A DNA stretch of 64,000 bases from Mastigias papua (Eukaryota > Cnidaria > Scyphozoa > Rhizostomeae > Mastigiidae), in contig CAXHSL010000006.1 in the NCBI GenBank assembly GCA_964019165.1, positions 1 through 64,000 of the forward strand, read 5' to 3'. The notes below the pieces were generated by a model. It did no database searches and was not told the DNA's origin. It saw only the letters and a program-made list of their open reading frames with translations. The translations under genes and the position numbers were made by a program. Each line of letters opens with the position of its first letter. Position 1 is the stretch's first letter. Shown here piece after piece: positions 38,201 to 50,810 of this stretch.

Positions 38201-41200
38201 AAAAATCGCTCATTTTCATCACTTTTCAATCTGCAATCAAAATCAATCAATTTCAATTTTGGTCAGTTGTTGCCAAATACCAAGGTTATAGCCTTACGTT
38301 TTGGCCAAAAATCGCTCATTTTCATCACTTTTCAATCTGCAGTCAAAATCAATCAATTTCAATTTTGGTCATTTTTGGCCAAAATACCAAGGTTATAGCC
38401 TTACTTTTTGGCCAAACATCGCTCATTTTCATCACTTTTCAATCTGCAATCAAAATCAATCAATTTCAAGTTTGGTCAATTTTGGCCAAATACCAAGGTT
38501 ATAGCCTTACTTTTTGGCCAAAAATCGCTCATTTTCATCACTTTTCAATCTGCAATCAAATCAATCAATTTCAATTTTGGTCATTTTTGGCCAAAATACC
38601 AAGGTTTAGCCTTACTTTTTGGCCACAAGTCGCTCATTTTCATCACTTTTCAATCTGGAATCAAAATCAAGCAATTTCAATTTTGGTCATTTTTGGCCAA
38701 AATACCAAGGTTATAGCCTTACTGTTTGGCCAAAAATCGCTCATTTCATCACTTTTCAATCTGCAATCAAAATCAATCAATTTCAAATTTGGTCATTTTT
38801 GGCCAAAATACCAAGGTTATAGCCTTACTTTTTGGCCAAAAATCGCTCATTTTCATCACTTCTCAATCTGCAATCAAAATCAATCAATTCCAATTTAGGT
38901 CAATTTTGGCCAAAAAACGAAGGTTATAGCCTTACTTTTTGGCCAAAAATCGCTCATTTTCATCACTTTTCAATCTGCAATCAAAATCAATCAATTTCAA
39001 TTTTTGGTCAATTTTGGCCAAAATACGAAGGTTATAGCCTTACTTTTTGGCCACAAATCGCTCATTTTCATCACTTTTCAATCTGCAATCAAAATCAATC
39101 AATTTCAATTTTTGGTCAATTTTGGCCAAAATACGAAGGTTATAGCCTTACTTTTTGGCCAAAAATCGCTCATTTTCATCACTTTTCAATCTGCAGTCAA
39201 ACTCAATCAATTTCAATTTTGGTCATTTTGGCCAAAATACCAAGGTTATAGCCTTACTTTTTGGACACAAGTCGCTCATTTTCATCACTTTTCAATCTGC
39301 AATCAAAAGCAATCAATTTCAATTTTGGTCATTTTTGGCCAAAATACCAAGGTTATAGCCTTACTGTTTGGCCAAAAATCGCTCATTTTCATCACTTTTT
39401 CAATCTGCAATCAAATCAATCAATTTCAATTTTGGTCATTTTTGGCCAAAATACCAAGGTTATAGCCTTACTTTTTGGCCAAAAATCGCTCATTTTCATC
39501 ACTTTTCAATCTGCAATCAAAATCAATCAATTTCAATTTTGGTCATTTTTGGCCAAAATACCAAGGTTATATCCTTACTTTTTGCCAAAAATCGCTCATT
39601 GTCATCACTTTTCGATCTGCAATCAAAATCAATCAATTTCAATTTTGGTCATTTTTGGCCAAAATACCAAGGTTATAGCCTTACTTTTTGGCCAAAAATC
39701 GCGCATTTTCATCACTTCTCAATCTGCAATCAAAATCAATCAATTTCAATTTAGGTCAATTTTGGCCAAAAAACGAAGGTTATAGCCTTACTTTTTGGCC
39801 AAAAATCGCTCATTTGCATCACTTTTCAATCTGCAGTCAAACTCAATCAATTTCAATTTTGGTCATTTTTGGCCACAATACCAAGGTTATAGCCTTACTT
39901 TTTGGCCAAACATCGCTCATTTTCATCAATTTTCAATCTGCATCAAAATCAATCAATTTCAATTTTGGTCAATTTGGCCAAAATACCAAGGTTATAGCCT
40001 TACTTTTTGGCCAAAAATCGCTCATTTTCATCACTTTTCAATCTGCAATCAAAATCAATCAATTTCAATTTTGGTCATTTGTGGCCAAAATACCAAGGTT
40101 ATAGCCTTACTGTTTGGCCAAAAATCGCTCATTTTCATCACTTTTCAATCTGCAATCAAAATCAATCAATTTCAATTTTGGTCATTTTTGGCCAAAATAC
40201 CAAGGTTATAGCCTTACTTTTTGGCCAAAAATCGCTCATTTTCATCACTTCTCAATCTGCAATCAAAATCAATCAATTTCAATTTAGGTCAATTTTGGCC
40301 AAAAAACGAAGGTTATAGCCTTACTTTTTGGCCAAAAATCGCTCATTTGCATCACTTTTCAATCTGCAGTCAAACTCAATCAATTTCAATTTTGGTCATT
40401 TTGGCCACAATACCAAGGTTATAGCCTTACTTTTTGGCCAAACATCGCTCATTTTCATCAATTTTCAATCTGCAATCAAAATCAATCAATTTCAATTTTG
40501 GTCAATTTTGGCCAAAATACCAAGGTTATAGCCTTACTTTTTGGCCAAAAATCGCTCATTTTCATCACTTTTCAATCTGCAATCAAAATCAATCAATTTC
40601 AATTTGGTCATTTTTGGCCAAAATACCAAGGTTATAGCCTTACTTTTGGCCACAAGTCGCTCATTTTCATCACTTTTCAATCTGCAATCAAAATCAATCA
40701 ATTTCAATTTTGGTCATGTTTGGCCAAAATACGAAGGTTATAGCCTTACTGTTTGGCCAAAAATCGCTCATTTTCATCACTTTTCAATCTGCAATCAAAA
40801 TCAATCAATTTCAATTTTGGTCATTTTTGGCCAAAATACCAAGGTTATAGCCTTACTTTTTGGCCAAAAATCGCTCATTTTCATCACTTTTCAATCTGCA
40901 ATCAAAATCAATCAATTTCAATTTTGGTCAATTTTGGCCAAAAAACGAAGGTTATAGCCTTACTTTTTGGCCAAAAATCGCTCATTTTCATCACTTTTCA
41001 ATCTGCAATCAAAATCAATCAATTTCAATTTTGGTCAGTTGTGGCCAAAATACCAAGGTTATAGCCTTACGTTTTGGCCAAAAATCGCTCATTTTCATCA
41101 CTTTTCAATCTGCAGTCAAAATCAATCAATTTCAATTTTGGTCATTTTTGGCCAAAATACCAAGGTTATAGCCTTACTTTTTGGCCAAACATCGCTCATT

Positions 41201-43000
41201 TTCATCACTTTTCAATCTGCAATCAAAATCAATCAATTTCAATTTAGGTCAATTTTGGCCAAAAAACGAAGGTTATAGCCTTACTTTTTGGCCAAAAATC
41301 GCTCATTTGCATCACTTTTCAATCTGCAGTCAAACTCAATCAATTTCAATTTTGGTCATTTTTGGCCACAATACCAAGGTTATAGCCTTACTTTTTGGCC
41401 AAACATCGCTCATTTTCATCAATTTTCAATCTGCAATCAAAATCAATCAATTTCAATTTTGGTCAATTTTGGCCAAAATACCAAGGTTATAGCCTTACTT
41501 TTTGGCCAAAAATCGCTCATTTTCATCACTTTTCAATCTGCAATCAAAATCAATCAATTTCAATTTTGGTCATTTTTGGCCAAAATACCAAGGTTATAGC
41601 CTTACTTTTTGGCCACAAGTCGCTCATTTTCATCACTTTTCAATCTGCAATCAAAATCAATCAATTTCAATTTTGGTCATTTTTGGCCAAAATACCAAGG
41701 TTATAGCCTTACTGTTTGGCCAAAAATCGCTCATTTTCATCACTTTTCAATCTGCAATCAAAATCAATCAATTTCAATTTTGGTCATTTTTGGCCAAAAT
41801 ACCAAGGTTATAGCCTTACTTTTTGGCCAAAAATCGCTCATTTTCATCACTTCTCAATCTGCAATCAAAATCAATCAATTTCAATTTAGGTCAATTTTGG
41901 CCAAAAAACGAAGGTTATAGCCTTACTTTTTGGCCAAAAATCGCTCATTTTCATCACTTTTCAATCTGCAATCAAAATCAATCAATTGCAATTTTGGTCA
42001 GTTGTGGCCAAAATACCAAGGTTATAGCCTTACTTTTTGGCCAAACATCGCTCATTTTCATCAATTTTCAATCTGCAATCAAAATCAATCAATTTCAATT
42101 TTGGTCAATTTTGGCCAAAATACCAAGGTTATAGCCTTACTTTTTGGCCAAAAATCGCTCATTTTCATCACTTTTCAATCTGCAGTCAAACTCAATCAAT
42201 ATCAAATTTGGTCATTTTTGGCCAAAATACCAAGGTTATAGCCTTACTTTTTGGCCAAACATCGCTCATTTTCATCACTTTTCAATCTGCAATCAAAATC
42301 AATCAATTTCAAGTTTGGTCATTTTTGGCCAAAATACCAAGGTTATAGCCTTACTTTTTGGCCACAAGTCGCTCATTTTCATCACTTTTCAATCTGCAAT
42401 CAAAATCAATCAATTTCAATTTTGGTCATTTTTGGCCAAAATACCAAGGTTATAGCCTTACTTTTTGGCCAAACATCGCTCATTTTCATCACTTTTCAAT
42501 CTGCAATCAAAATCAATCAATTTCAATTTTGGTCAATTTTGGCCAAAATACCAAAGTTATAGCCTTACTTTTTGGCCAAAAATCGCTCATTTTCATCACT
42601 TTTCAATCTGCAGTCAAACTCAATCAATTTCAAATTTGGTCATTTTTGGCCAAAATACCAAGGTTATAGCCTTACTTTTTGGCCAAAAATCGCTCAGTTT
42701 CATCACTTTTCAATCTGCAATCAAAATCAATCAATTTCAATTTTGGTCATTTTTGGCCAAAATACCAAGGTTATAGCCTTACTTTTTGGCCAAAAATCGC
42801 TCATGTTCATCACTTCTCAATCTGCAATCAAAATCAATCAATTTCAATTTAGGTCAATTTTGGCCAAAATACGAAGGTTATAGCCTTACTTTTTGGCCAA
42901 AAATCGCTCATTTTCATCACTTTTCAATCTGCAATCAAAATCAATCAATTTCAATTGTGGTCATTTTTGGCCAAAATACCAAGGTTATAGCCTTACTTTT
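32212..43000 (+). repeat. Variant-class block marked by GGCCACAAGTC and AAAAAACGAAGG
   Basis: Monomers with GGCCACAAGTCGCTC (for example 32961, 34991, 35630, 37447, 41609) and with GGTCAATTTTGGCC followed by AAAAAACGAAGG or AATACGAAGG recur throughout. A roughly 17-monomer unit is repeated: 35416-36269 matches 37233-38089 (same order of ACAAGTC, AAGCAATTTC, CACTTCTCAATC, AAAAAACG and CTTTTTAATCTGCAG variants), offset 1817 bp. The earlier copy is 3 bp short because of private single-base losses. A related unit also lies around 32747-33490. One monomer at about 33048 lacks CAAG of the conserved box (AATACGTTATAG). Confidence 0.75.
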
Positions 43001-43641
43001 TGGCCAAAAATCGCTCATTTTCATCACTTTTCAATCTGCAATCAAAATCAATCAATTTCAATTTTGATCAATTTTGGCCAAAATACCAAGGTTATAGCCT
43101 TACTTTTTGGCCAAAAATCGCTCATTTTCATCACTTTTCAATCTGCAGTCAAACTCAATCAATTTCAAATTTGGTCATTTTTGGCCAAAATACCAAGGTT
43201 ATAGCCTTACTTTTTGGCCAAAAATCGCTCAGTTTCATCACTTTTCAATCTGCAATCAAAATCAATCAATTTCAATTTTGGTCATTTTTGGCCAAAATAC
43301 CAAGGTTATAGCCTTACTTTTTGGCCAAAAATCGCTCATTTTCATCACTTCTCAATCTGCAATCAAAATCAATCAATTTCAATTTAGGTCAATTTTGGCC
43401 AAAAAACGAAGGTTATAGCCTTACTTTTTGGCCAAAAATCGCTCATTTTCATCACTTTTCAATCTGCAATCAAAGTCACTCAATTTCAATTTTGGTCATT
43501 TTTGGCCAAAATACCAAGGTTATAGCCTTACTTTTCGGCCAAAAATCGCTCATTTTCATCACTTTTCAATCTGCAATCAAAATCAATCAATTTCAATTTT
43601 GGTCAATTTTGGCCAAAAAACGAAGGTTATAGCCTTACGTT

Positions 43642-46600
43642 TTGGCCAAAAATCGCTCATTTTCATCACTGTTCAATCTGCAATCAAACTCAATCAATTT
43701 CAATTTTGGTCAGTTGTGGCCAAAATACCAAGGTTATAGCCTTACTTTTTGGCCAAAAATCGCTCATTTTCATCACTTTTCAATCTGCAGTCAAAATCAA
43801 TCAATTTCCATTTTGGTCATTTTTGGCCAATATACCAAGGTTATAGCCTTACTTTTTGGCCAAACATCGCTCGTTTTCATCACTTTTCAATCTGCAATCA
43901 AAATCAATCAATTTCAATTTTGGTCAATTTTGGCCAAAATACCAAGGTTATAGCCTTACTTTTTGGCCAAAAATCGCTCATTTTCATCACTTTTCAATCT
44001 GCAGTCAAACTCAATCAATTTCAAATTTGGTCATTTTTGGCCAAAATACCTAGGTTATAGCCTTACTTTTTGGCCAAAAATCGCTCAGTTTCATCACTTT
44101 TCAATCTGCAATCAAAATCAATCAATTTCAATTTTGGTCATTTTTGGCCAAAATACCAAGGTTATAGCCTTACTTTTTGGCCAAAAATCGCTCATTTTCA
44201 TCACTTTTCAATCTGCAATCAAAATCAATCAATTTCAATTGTGGTCATTTGTGGCCAAAATACCAAGGTTATAGCCTTACTTTTTGGCCAAAAATCGCTC
44301 AGTTTCATCACTTTTCAATCTGCAATCAAAATCAATCAATTTCAATTGTAGTCATTTTTGGCCAAAATACCAAGGTTATAGCCTTACTTTTTGGCCACAA
44401 ATCGCTCATTTTAATCACTTCTCAATCTGCAATCAAAATCAATCAATTTCAATTTTGGTCATTTTTGGCCAAAATACCAAGGTTATAGCCTTACTTTGTG
44501 GCCAAAAATCGCTCATTTTCATCACTTTTCAATCTGCAATCAAAATCAATCAGTTTCAATTTTGGTCATGTTTGGCCAAAATACCAAGGTTATAGCCTTA
44601 CTTTTTGGCCAAAAATCGCTCATTTTCATCACTTTTCAATCTGCAATCAAAATCAATCAATTTCAATTTTGGTCAAGTTTGGCCAAAATACGAAGGTTAT
44701 AGCCTTACTTTTTGGCCAAAAATCGCTCATTTTCATCACTTTTCAATCTGCAGTCAAAATCAATCAATTTCAATTTTGGTCAATTTTGGCCAAAATACCA
44801 AGGTTATAGCCTTACTTTTTGGCCAAACATCGCTCATTTTCATCACTTTTCAATCTGCAATCAAAATCAATCAATTTCAATTTTGGTCAATTTTGGCCAA
44901 AATACCAAGGTTATAGCCTTACTTTTTGGCCAAAAATCGCTCATTTTCATCACTTTTCAATCTGCAGTCAAACTCAATCAATTTCAAATTTGGTCATTTT
45001 TGGCCAGAATACCAAGGTTATAGCCTTACTTTTTGGCCAAAAATCGCTCATTTTCATCACTTTTCAATCTGCAATCAAAATCAATCAATTTCAATTTTGG
45101 TCATTTGTGGCCAAAATACCAAGGTTATAGCCTTACTTTTTGGCCAAAAATCGCTCATTTTCATCACTTTTCAATCTGGAATCAAAATCAATCAATTTCA
45201 ATTTTGGTCATTTGTGGCCAAAATACCAAGGTTATAGCCTTACTTTTTGGCCAAAAATCGCTCATTTTCATCACTTTTCAATCTGGAATCAAAATCAATC
45301 AATTTCACTTTTGGTCATGTTTGGCCAAAATACCAAGGTTATAGCCTTACTTTTTGGCCAAAAATCGCTCATTTTCATCACTTTTCAATCTGCAATCAAA
45401 ATCAATCAATTTCAATTTTGGTCATTTTTGGCCAAAATACCAAGGTTATAGCCTTACTGTTTGGCCAAAAATCGCTCATTTTCATCACTTTTCTATCTGC
45501 AATCAAACTCAATCAATTTCAATTTTGGTCATTTTTGGCCAAAATACCAAGGTTGTAGCCTTACTTTTTGGCCAAAAATCGCTCATTGTCATCACTTTTC
45601 AATCTGCAATCAAAATCAATCAATTTCAATTTTGGTCATTTTTGGCCAAAATACCAAGGTTATAGCCTTACTTTTTGGCCAAAAATCGCGCATTTTCATC
45701 ACTTTTCAATCTGCAATCAAAATCAATCAATTTCAATTTTGGTCAATTTTGGCCAAAATACGAAGGTTATAGCCTTACTTTTTGGCCAAAAATCGCTCAT
45801 TTGCATCACTTTTCAATCTGCAGTCAAACTCAATCAATTTCAATTTTGGTCATTTTTGGCCAAAATACCAAGGTTATAGCCTTACTTTTTGGCCAAACAT
45901 CGCTCATTTTCATCAATTTTCAATCTGCAATCAAAATCAAACAATTTCAATTTAGGTCAATTTTGGCCAAAAAACGACGGTTATAGCCTTACTTTTTGGC
46001 CAAAAATCGCTCATTTTCATCACTTTTCAATCTGCAATCAAAATCAATCAATTTCAATTTTGGTCATTTTTGGCCAAAATACCAAGGTTATAGCCTTACT
46101 TTTTGGCCAAAAATCGCTCATTTTCATCACTTTTCAATCTGCAATCAAAATCAATCAATTTCAACTTTGGTCAATTTTGGCCAAAAAACGAAGGTTATAG
46201 CCTTACTTTTTGGCCAAAAATCGCTCATTTTCATCACTTTTCAATCTGCAATCAAAATCAATCAATTTCAATTTTGGTCAGTTGTGGCAAAACTACCAAG
46301 GTTATAGCCTTACTTTTTGGCCAAAAATCGCTCATTTTCATCACTTTTCAATCTGCAGTCAAAATCAATCAATTTCAATTTTGGTCATTTTTGGCCAAAA
46401 TACCAAGGTTATAGCCTTACTTTTTGGCCAAACATCGCTCGTTTTCATCACTTTTCAATCTGCAATCAAAATCAATCAATTTCAATTTTGGTCAATTTTG
46501 GCCAAAATACCAAGGTTATAGCCTTACTTTTTGGCCAAAAATCGCTCATTTTCATCACTTTTCAATCTGCAGTCAAACTCAATCAATTTCAAATTTGGTC

Positions 46601-48875
46601 ATTTGTGGCCAAAATACCTAGGTTATAGCCTTACTTTTTGGCCAAAAATCGCTCAGTTTCATCACTTTTCAATCTGCAATCAAAATCAATCAATTTCAAT
46701 TTTGGTCATTTTTGGCCAAAATACCAAGGTTATAGCCTTACTTTTTGGCCAAAAATCGCTCATTTTCATCACTTTTCAATCTGCAATCAAAATCAATCAA
46801 TTTCAATTGTGGTCATTTGTGGCCAAAATACCAAGGTTATAGCCTTACTTTTTGGCCAAAAATCGCTCATTTTCATCACTTTTCAATCTGCAATCAAAAT
46901 CAATCAATTTCAATTGTAGTCATTTTTGGCCAAAATACCAAGGTTATAGCCTTACTTTTTGGCCACAAATCGCTCATTTTAATCACTTCTCAATCTGCAA
47001 TCAAAATCAATCAATTTCAATTTTGGTCATTTTTGGCCAAAATACCAAGGTTATAGCCTTACTTTTTGGCCAAAAATCGCTCATTTTCATCACTTTTCAA
47101 TCTGCAATCAAAATCAATCAGTTTCAATTTTGGTCATTTTTGGCCAAACTACCAAGGTTATAGCCTTACTTTTTGGCCAAAAATCGCTCATTTTCATCAC
47201 TTTTCAATCTGCAATCAAAATCAATCAATTTCAATTTTGGTCAAGTTTGGCCAAAATACAAAGGTTATAGCCTTACTGTTTGGCCAAAAATCACTCATTT
47301 TCATCACTTTTCAATCTGGAATCAAAATCAATCAATTTCACTTTTGGTCATGTTTGGCCAAAATACCAAGGTTATAGCCTTACTTTTTGGCCAAAAATCG
47401 CTCATTTTCATCACTTTTCAATCTGCAATCAAAATCAATCAATTTCAATTTTGGTCATTTTTGGCCAAAATACCAAGGTTATAGCCTTACTGTTTGGCCA
47501 AAAATCGCTCATTTTCATCACTTTTCTATCTGCAATCAAACTCAATCAATTTCAATTTTGGTCATTTTTGGCCAAAATACCAAGGTTGTAGCCTTACTTT
47601 TTGGCCAAAAATCGCTCATTGTCATCACTTTTCAATCTGCAATCAAAATCAATCAATTTCAATTGTGGTCATTTGTGGCCAAAATACCAAGGTTATAGCC
47701 TTACTTTTTGGCCAAAAATCGCTCATTTTCATCACTTTTCAATCTGCAATCAAAATCAATCAATTTCAATTGTAGTCATTTTTGGCCAAAATACCAAGGT
47801 TATAGCCTTACTTTTTGGCCACAAATCGCTCATTTTAATCACTTCTCAATCTGCAATCAAAATCAATCAATTTCAATTTTGGTCATTTTTGGCCAAAATA
47901 CCAAGGTTATAGCCTTACTTTTTGGCCAAAAATCGCTCATTTTCATCACTTTTCAATCTGCAATCAAAATCAATCAGTTTCAATTTTGGTCATTTTTGGC
48001 CAAACTACCAAGGTTATAGCCTTACTTTTTGGCCAAAAATCGCTCATTTTCATCACTTTTCAATCTGCAATCAAAATCAATCAATTTCAATTTTGGTCAA
48101 GTTTGGCCAAAATACAAAGGTTATAGCCTTACTGTTTGGCCAAAAATCACTCATTTTCATCACTTTTCAATCTGGAATCAAAATCAATCAATTTCACTTT
48201 TGGTCATGTTTGGCCAAAATACCAAGGTTATAGCCTTACTTTTTGGCCAAAAATCGCTCATTTTCATCACTTTTCAATCTGCAATCAAAATCAATCAATT
48301 TCAATTTTGGTCATTTTTGGCCAAAATACCAAGGTTATAGCCTTACTGTTTGGCCAAAAATCGCTCATTTTCATCACTTTTCTATCTGCAATCAAACTCA
48401 ATCAATTTCAATTTTGGTCATTTTTGGCCAAAATACCAAGGTTGTAGCCTTACTTTTTGGCCAAAAATCGCTCATTGTCATCACTTTTCAATCTGCAATC
48501 AAAATCAATCAATTTCAATTTTGGTCATTTTTGGCCAAAATACCAAGGTTATAGCCTTACTTTTTGGCCAAAAATCGCGCATTTTCATCACTTTTCAATC
48601 TGCAATCAAAATCAATCAATTTCAATTTTGGTCAATTTTGGCCAAAATACGAAGGTTATAGCCTTACTTTTTGGCCAAAAATCGCTCATTTGCATCACTT
48701 TTCAATCTGCAGTCAAACTCAATCAATTTCAATTTTGGTCATTTTTGGCCAAAATACCAAGGTTATAGCCTTACTTTTTGGCCAAACATCGCTCATTTTC
48801 ATCAATTTTCAATCTGCAATCAAAATCAAACAATTTCAATTTAGGTCAATTTTGGCCAAAAAACGACGGTTATAG
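43642..48875 (+). repeat. 24-monomer (2568-bp) and 8-monomer (856-bp) duplications
   Basis: The 43642-44280 region recurs 2568 bp later (46210-46848): CGCTCGTTTTC (about 43870 and 46438), ATACCTAGGTTATAG (about 44048 and 46616), and CAATTGTAGTC. Separately, 46745-47600 recurs at 47601-48456 (856 bp): CAAGTTTGGCC with AATACAAAGG (about 47243 and 48099), CTGGAATC with TTTCACTTTTGG, and CAAGGTTGTAGCC (about 47584 and 48440). The block at 45461-45986 matches 48350-48875 (2889 bp, 27 monomers). Layered duplications are therefore nested here. Confidence 0.8.
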
Positions 48876-48991
48876 CCTTACTTTTTGGCCACAAATCGCT
48901 CATTTTCATCACTTTTCAATCTGCAATCAAAATCAATCAATTTCAATTTTGGTCATTTTTGGCCAAAATACCAAGGTTATAGCCTTACTTT

Positions 48992-49633
48992 TTGGCCAAA
49001 CAACGCTCATTTTCATCACTTTTCAATCTGCCATCAAAATCAATCAATTTCAATTTTGGTTAATTTTGGCCAAAATACCAAGGTTATAGCCTTACTTTTT
49101 GGCCAAAAATCGCTCATTTTCATCACTTTTCAATCTGCAGTCAAACTCAATCAATCTCAAATTTGGTCATTTTTGGCCAAAATACCAAGGTTATAGCCTT
49201 ACTTTTTGGCCAAAAATCGCTCATTTTCATCACTTTTCAATCTGCAATCAAAATCAATCAATTTCAATTTTGGTCATTTTTGACCAAAATACCAAGGTTA
49301 TAGCCTTACTTTTTGGCCAAACAACGCTCATTTTCATCACTTTTCAATCTGCCATCAAAATCAATCAATTTCAATTTTGGTTAATTTTGGCCAAAATACC
49401 AAGGTTATAGCCTTACTTTTTGGCCAAAAATCGCTCATTTTCATCACTTTTCAATCTGCAGTCAAACTCAATCAATCTCAAATTTGGTCATTTTTGGCCA
49501 AAATACCAAGGTTATAGCCTTACTTTTTGGCCAAAAATCGCTCATTTTCATCACTTTTCAATCTGCAATCAAAATCAATCAATTTCAATTTTGGTCATTT
49601 TTGACCAAAATACCAAGGTTATAGCCTTACTTT
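48992..49633 (+). repeat. 3-monomer (321-bp) tandem duplication
   Basis: Three marked monomers repeat at 321 bp: CAAACAACGCTC with CTGCCATC and GGTTAATTTTGG (about 48999 and 49320), CTGCAGTCAAACTC with CAATCTCAAATTTGG (49099 and 49420), and the copy ending TTTTTGACCAAAATACC. Since 3 x 107 = 321 is divisible by three, both units have the same reading phase, but no coding meaning is implied. Confidence 0.8.
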
Positions 49634-50810
49634 TTGGCCAAAAATCGCTCAGTTTCATCACTTCTCAATCTGCAATCAAAATCAATCAATTTCAATTTAG
49701 GTCAATTTTGGCCAAAAAACGAAGGTTATAGCCTTACTTTTTGGCCAAAAATCGCTCATTTTCATCACTTTTCAATCTGCAATCACAATCAATCAATTTC
49801 AATTTTGGTCATTTTTGGCCAAAATACCAAGGTTATAGCCTTACTTTTTGGCCAAAAATCGCTCATTTTCATCACTTTTCAATCTGCAATCAAAATCAAT
49901 CAATTTCAATTTTGGTCAATTTTGGCCAAAATACGAAGGTTATAGCCTTACTGTTTGGCCAAACATCGCTCATTTTCATCACTTTTCAATCTGCAATCAA
50001 AATCAATCAATTTCAATTTTGGTCAGTTGTGGCCAAAATACCAAGGTTATAGCCTTACTTTTTGGCCAAAAATCGCTCATTTTCATCACTTTTCAATCTG
50101 CAGTCAAAATCAATCAATTTCAATTTTGGTCATTTGTGGACAAAATACCAAGGTTATAGCCTTACTTTTTGGCCAAAAATCGCTCAGTTTCATCACTTTT
50201 CAATCTGCAATCAAAATCAATCAATTTCAATTTTGGTCATTTTTGGCCAAAATACCAAGGTTATAGCCTTACTTTTTGGCCAAAAATCGCTCATTTTCAT
50301 CACTTTTCAATCTGCAATCAAAATCAATCAATTTCAATTTTGGTCATTTTTGGCCAAAATACCAAGGTTATAGCCTTACTTTTTGGCCAAAAATCGCTCA
50401 TTTTCATCACTTTTCAATCTGCAGTCAAAATCAATCAATTTCAATTTTGGTCATTTTTGGCCAAAATACCAAGGTTATAGCCTTACTTTTTGGCCAAACA
50501 TCGCTCAGTTTCATCACTTTTCAATCTGCAATCAAAATCAATCAATTTCAATTTTGGTCATTTTTGGCCAAAATACCAAGGTTATAGCCTTACTTTTTGG
50601 CCAAAAATCGCTCATTTTCATCACTTTTCTATCTGCAATCAAAATCAATCAATTTCAATTTTGGTCAATTTTGGCCAAAATACGAAGGTTATAGCCTTAC
50701 TTTTTGGCCAAAAATCGCTCATTTTCATCACTTTTCAATCTGCAGTCAAAATCAATCAACTTCAATTTTGGTCATTTTTGGCCAAAATACCAAGGTTATA
50801 GCCTTACTGT

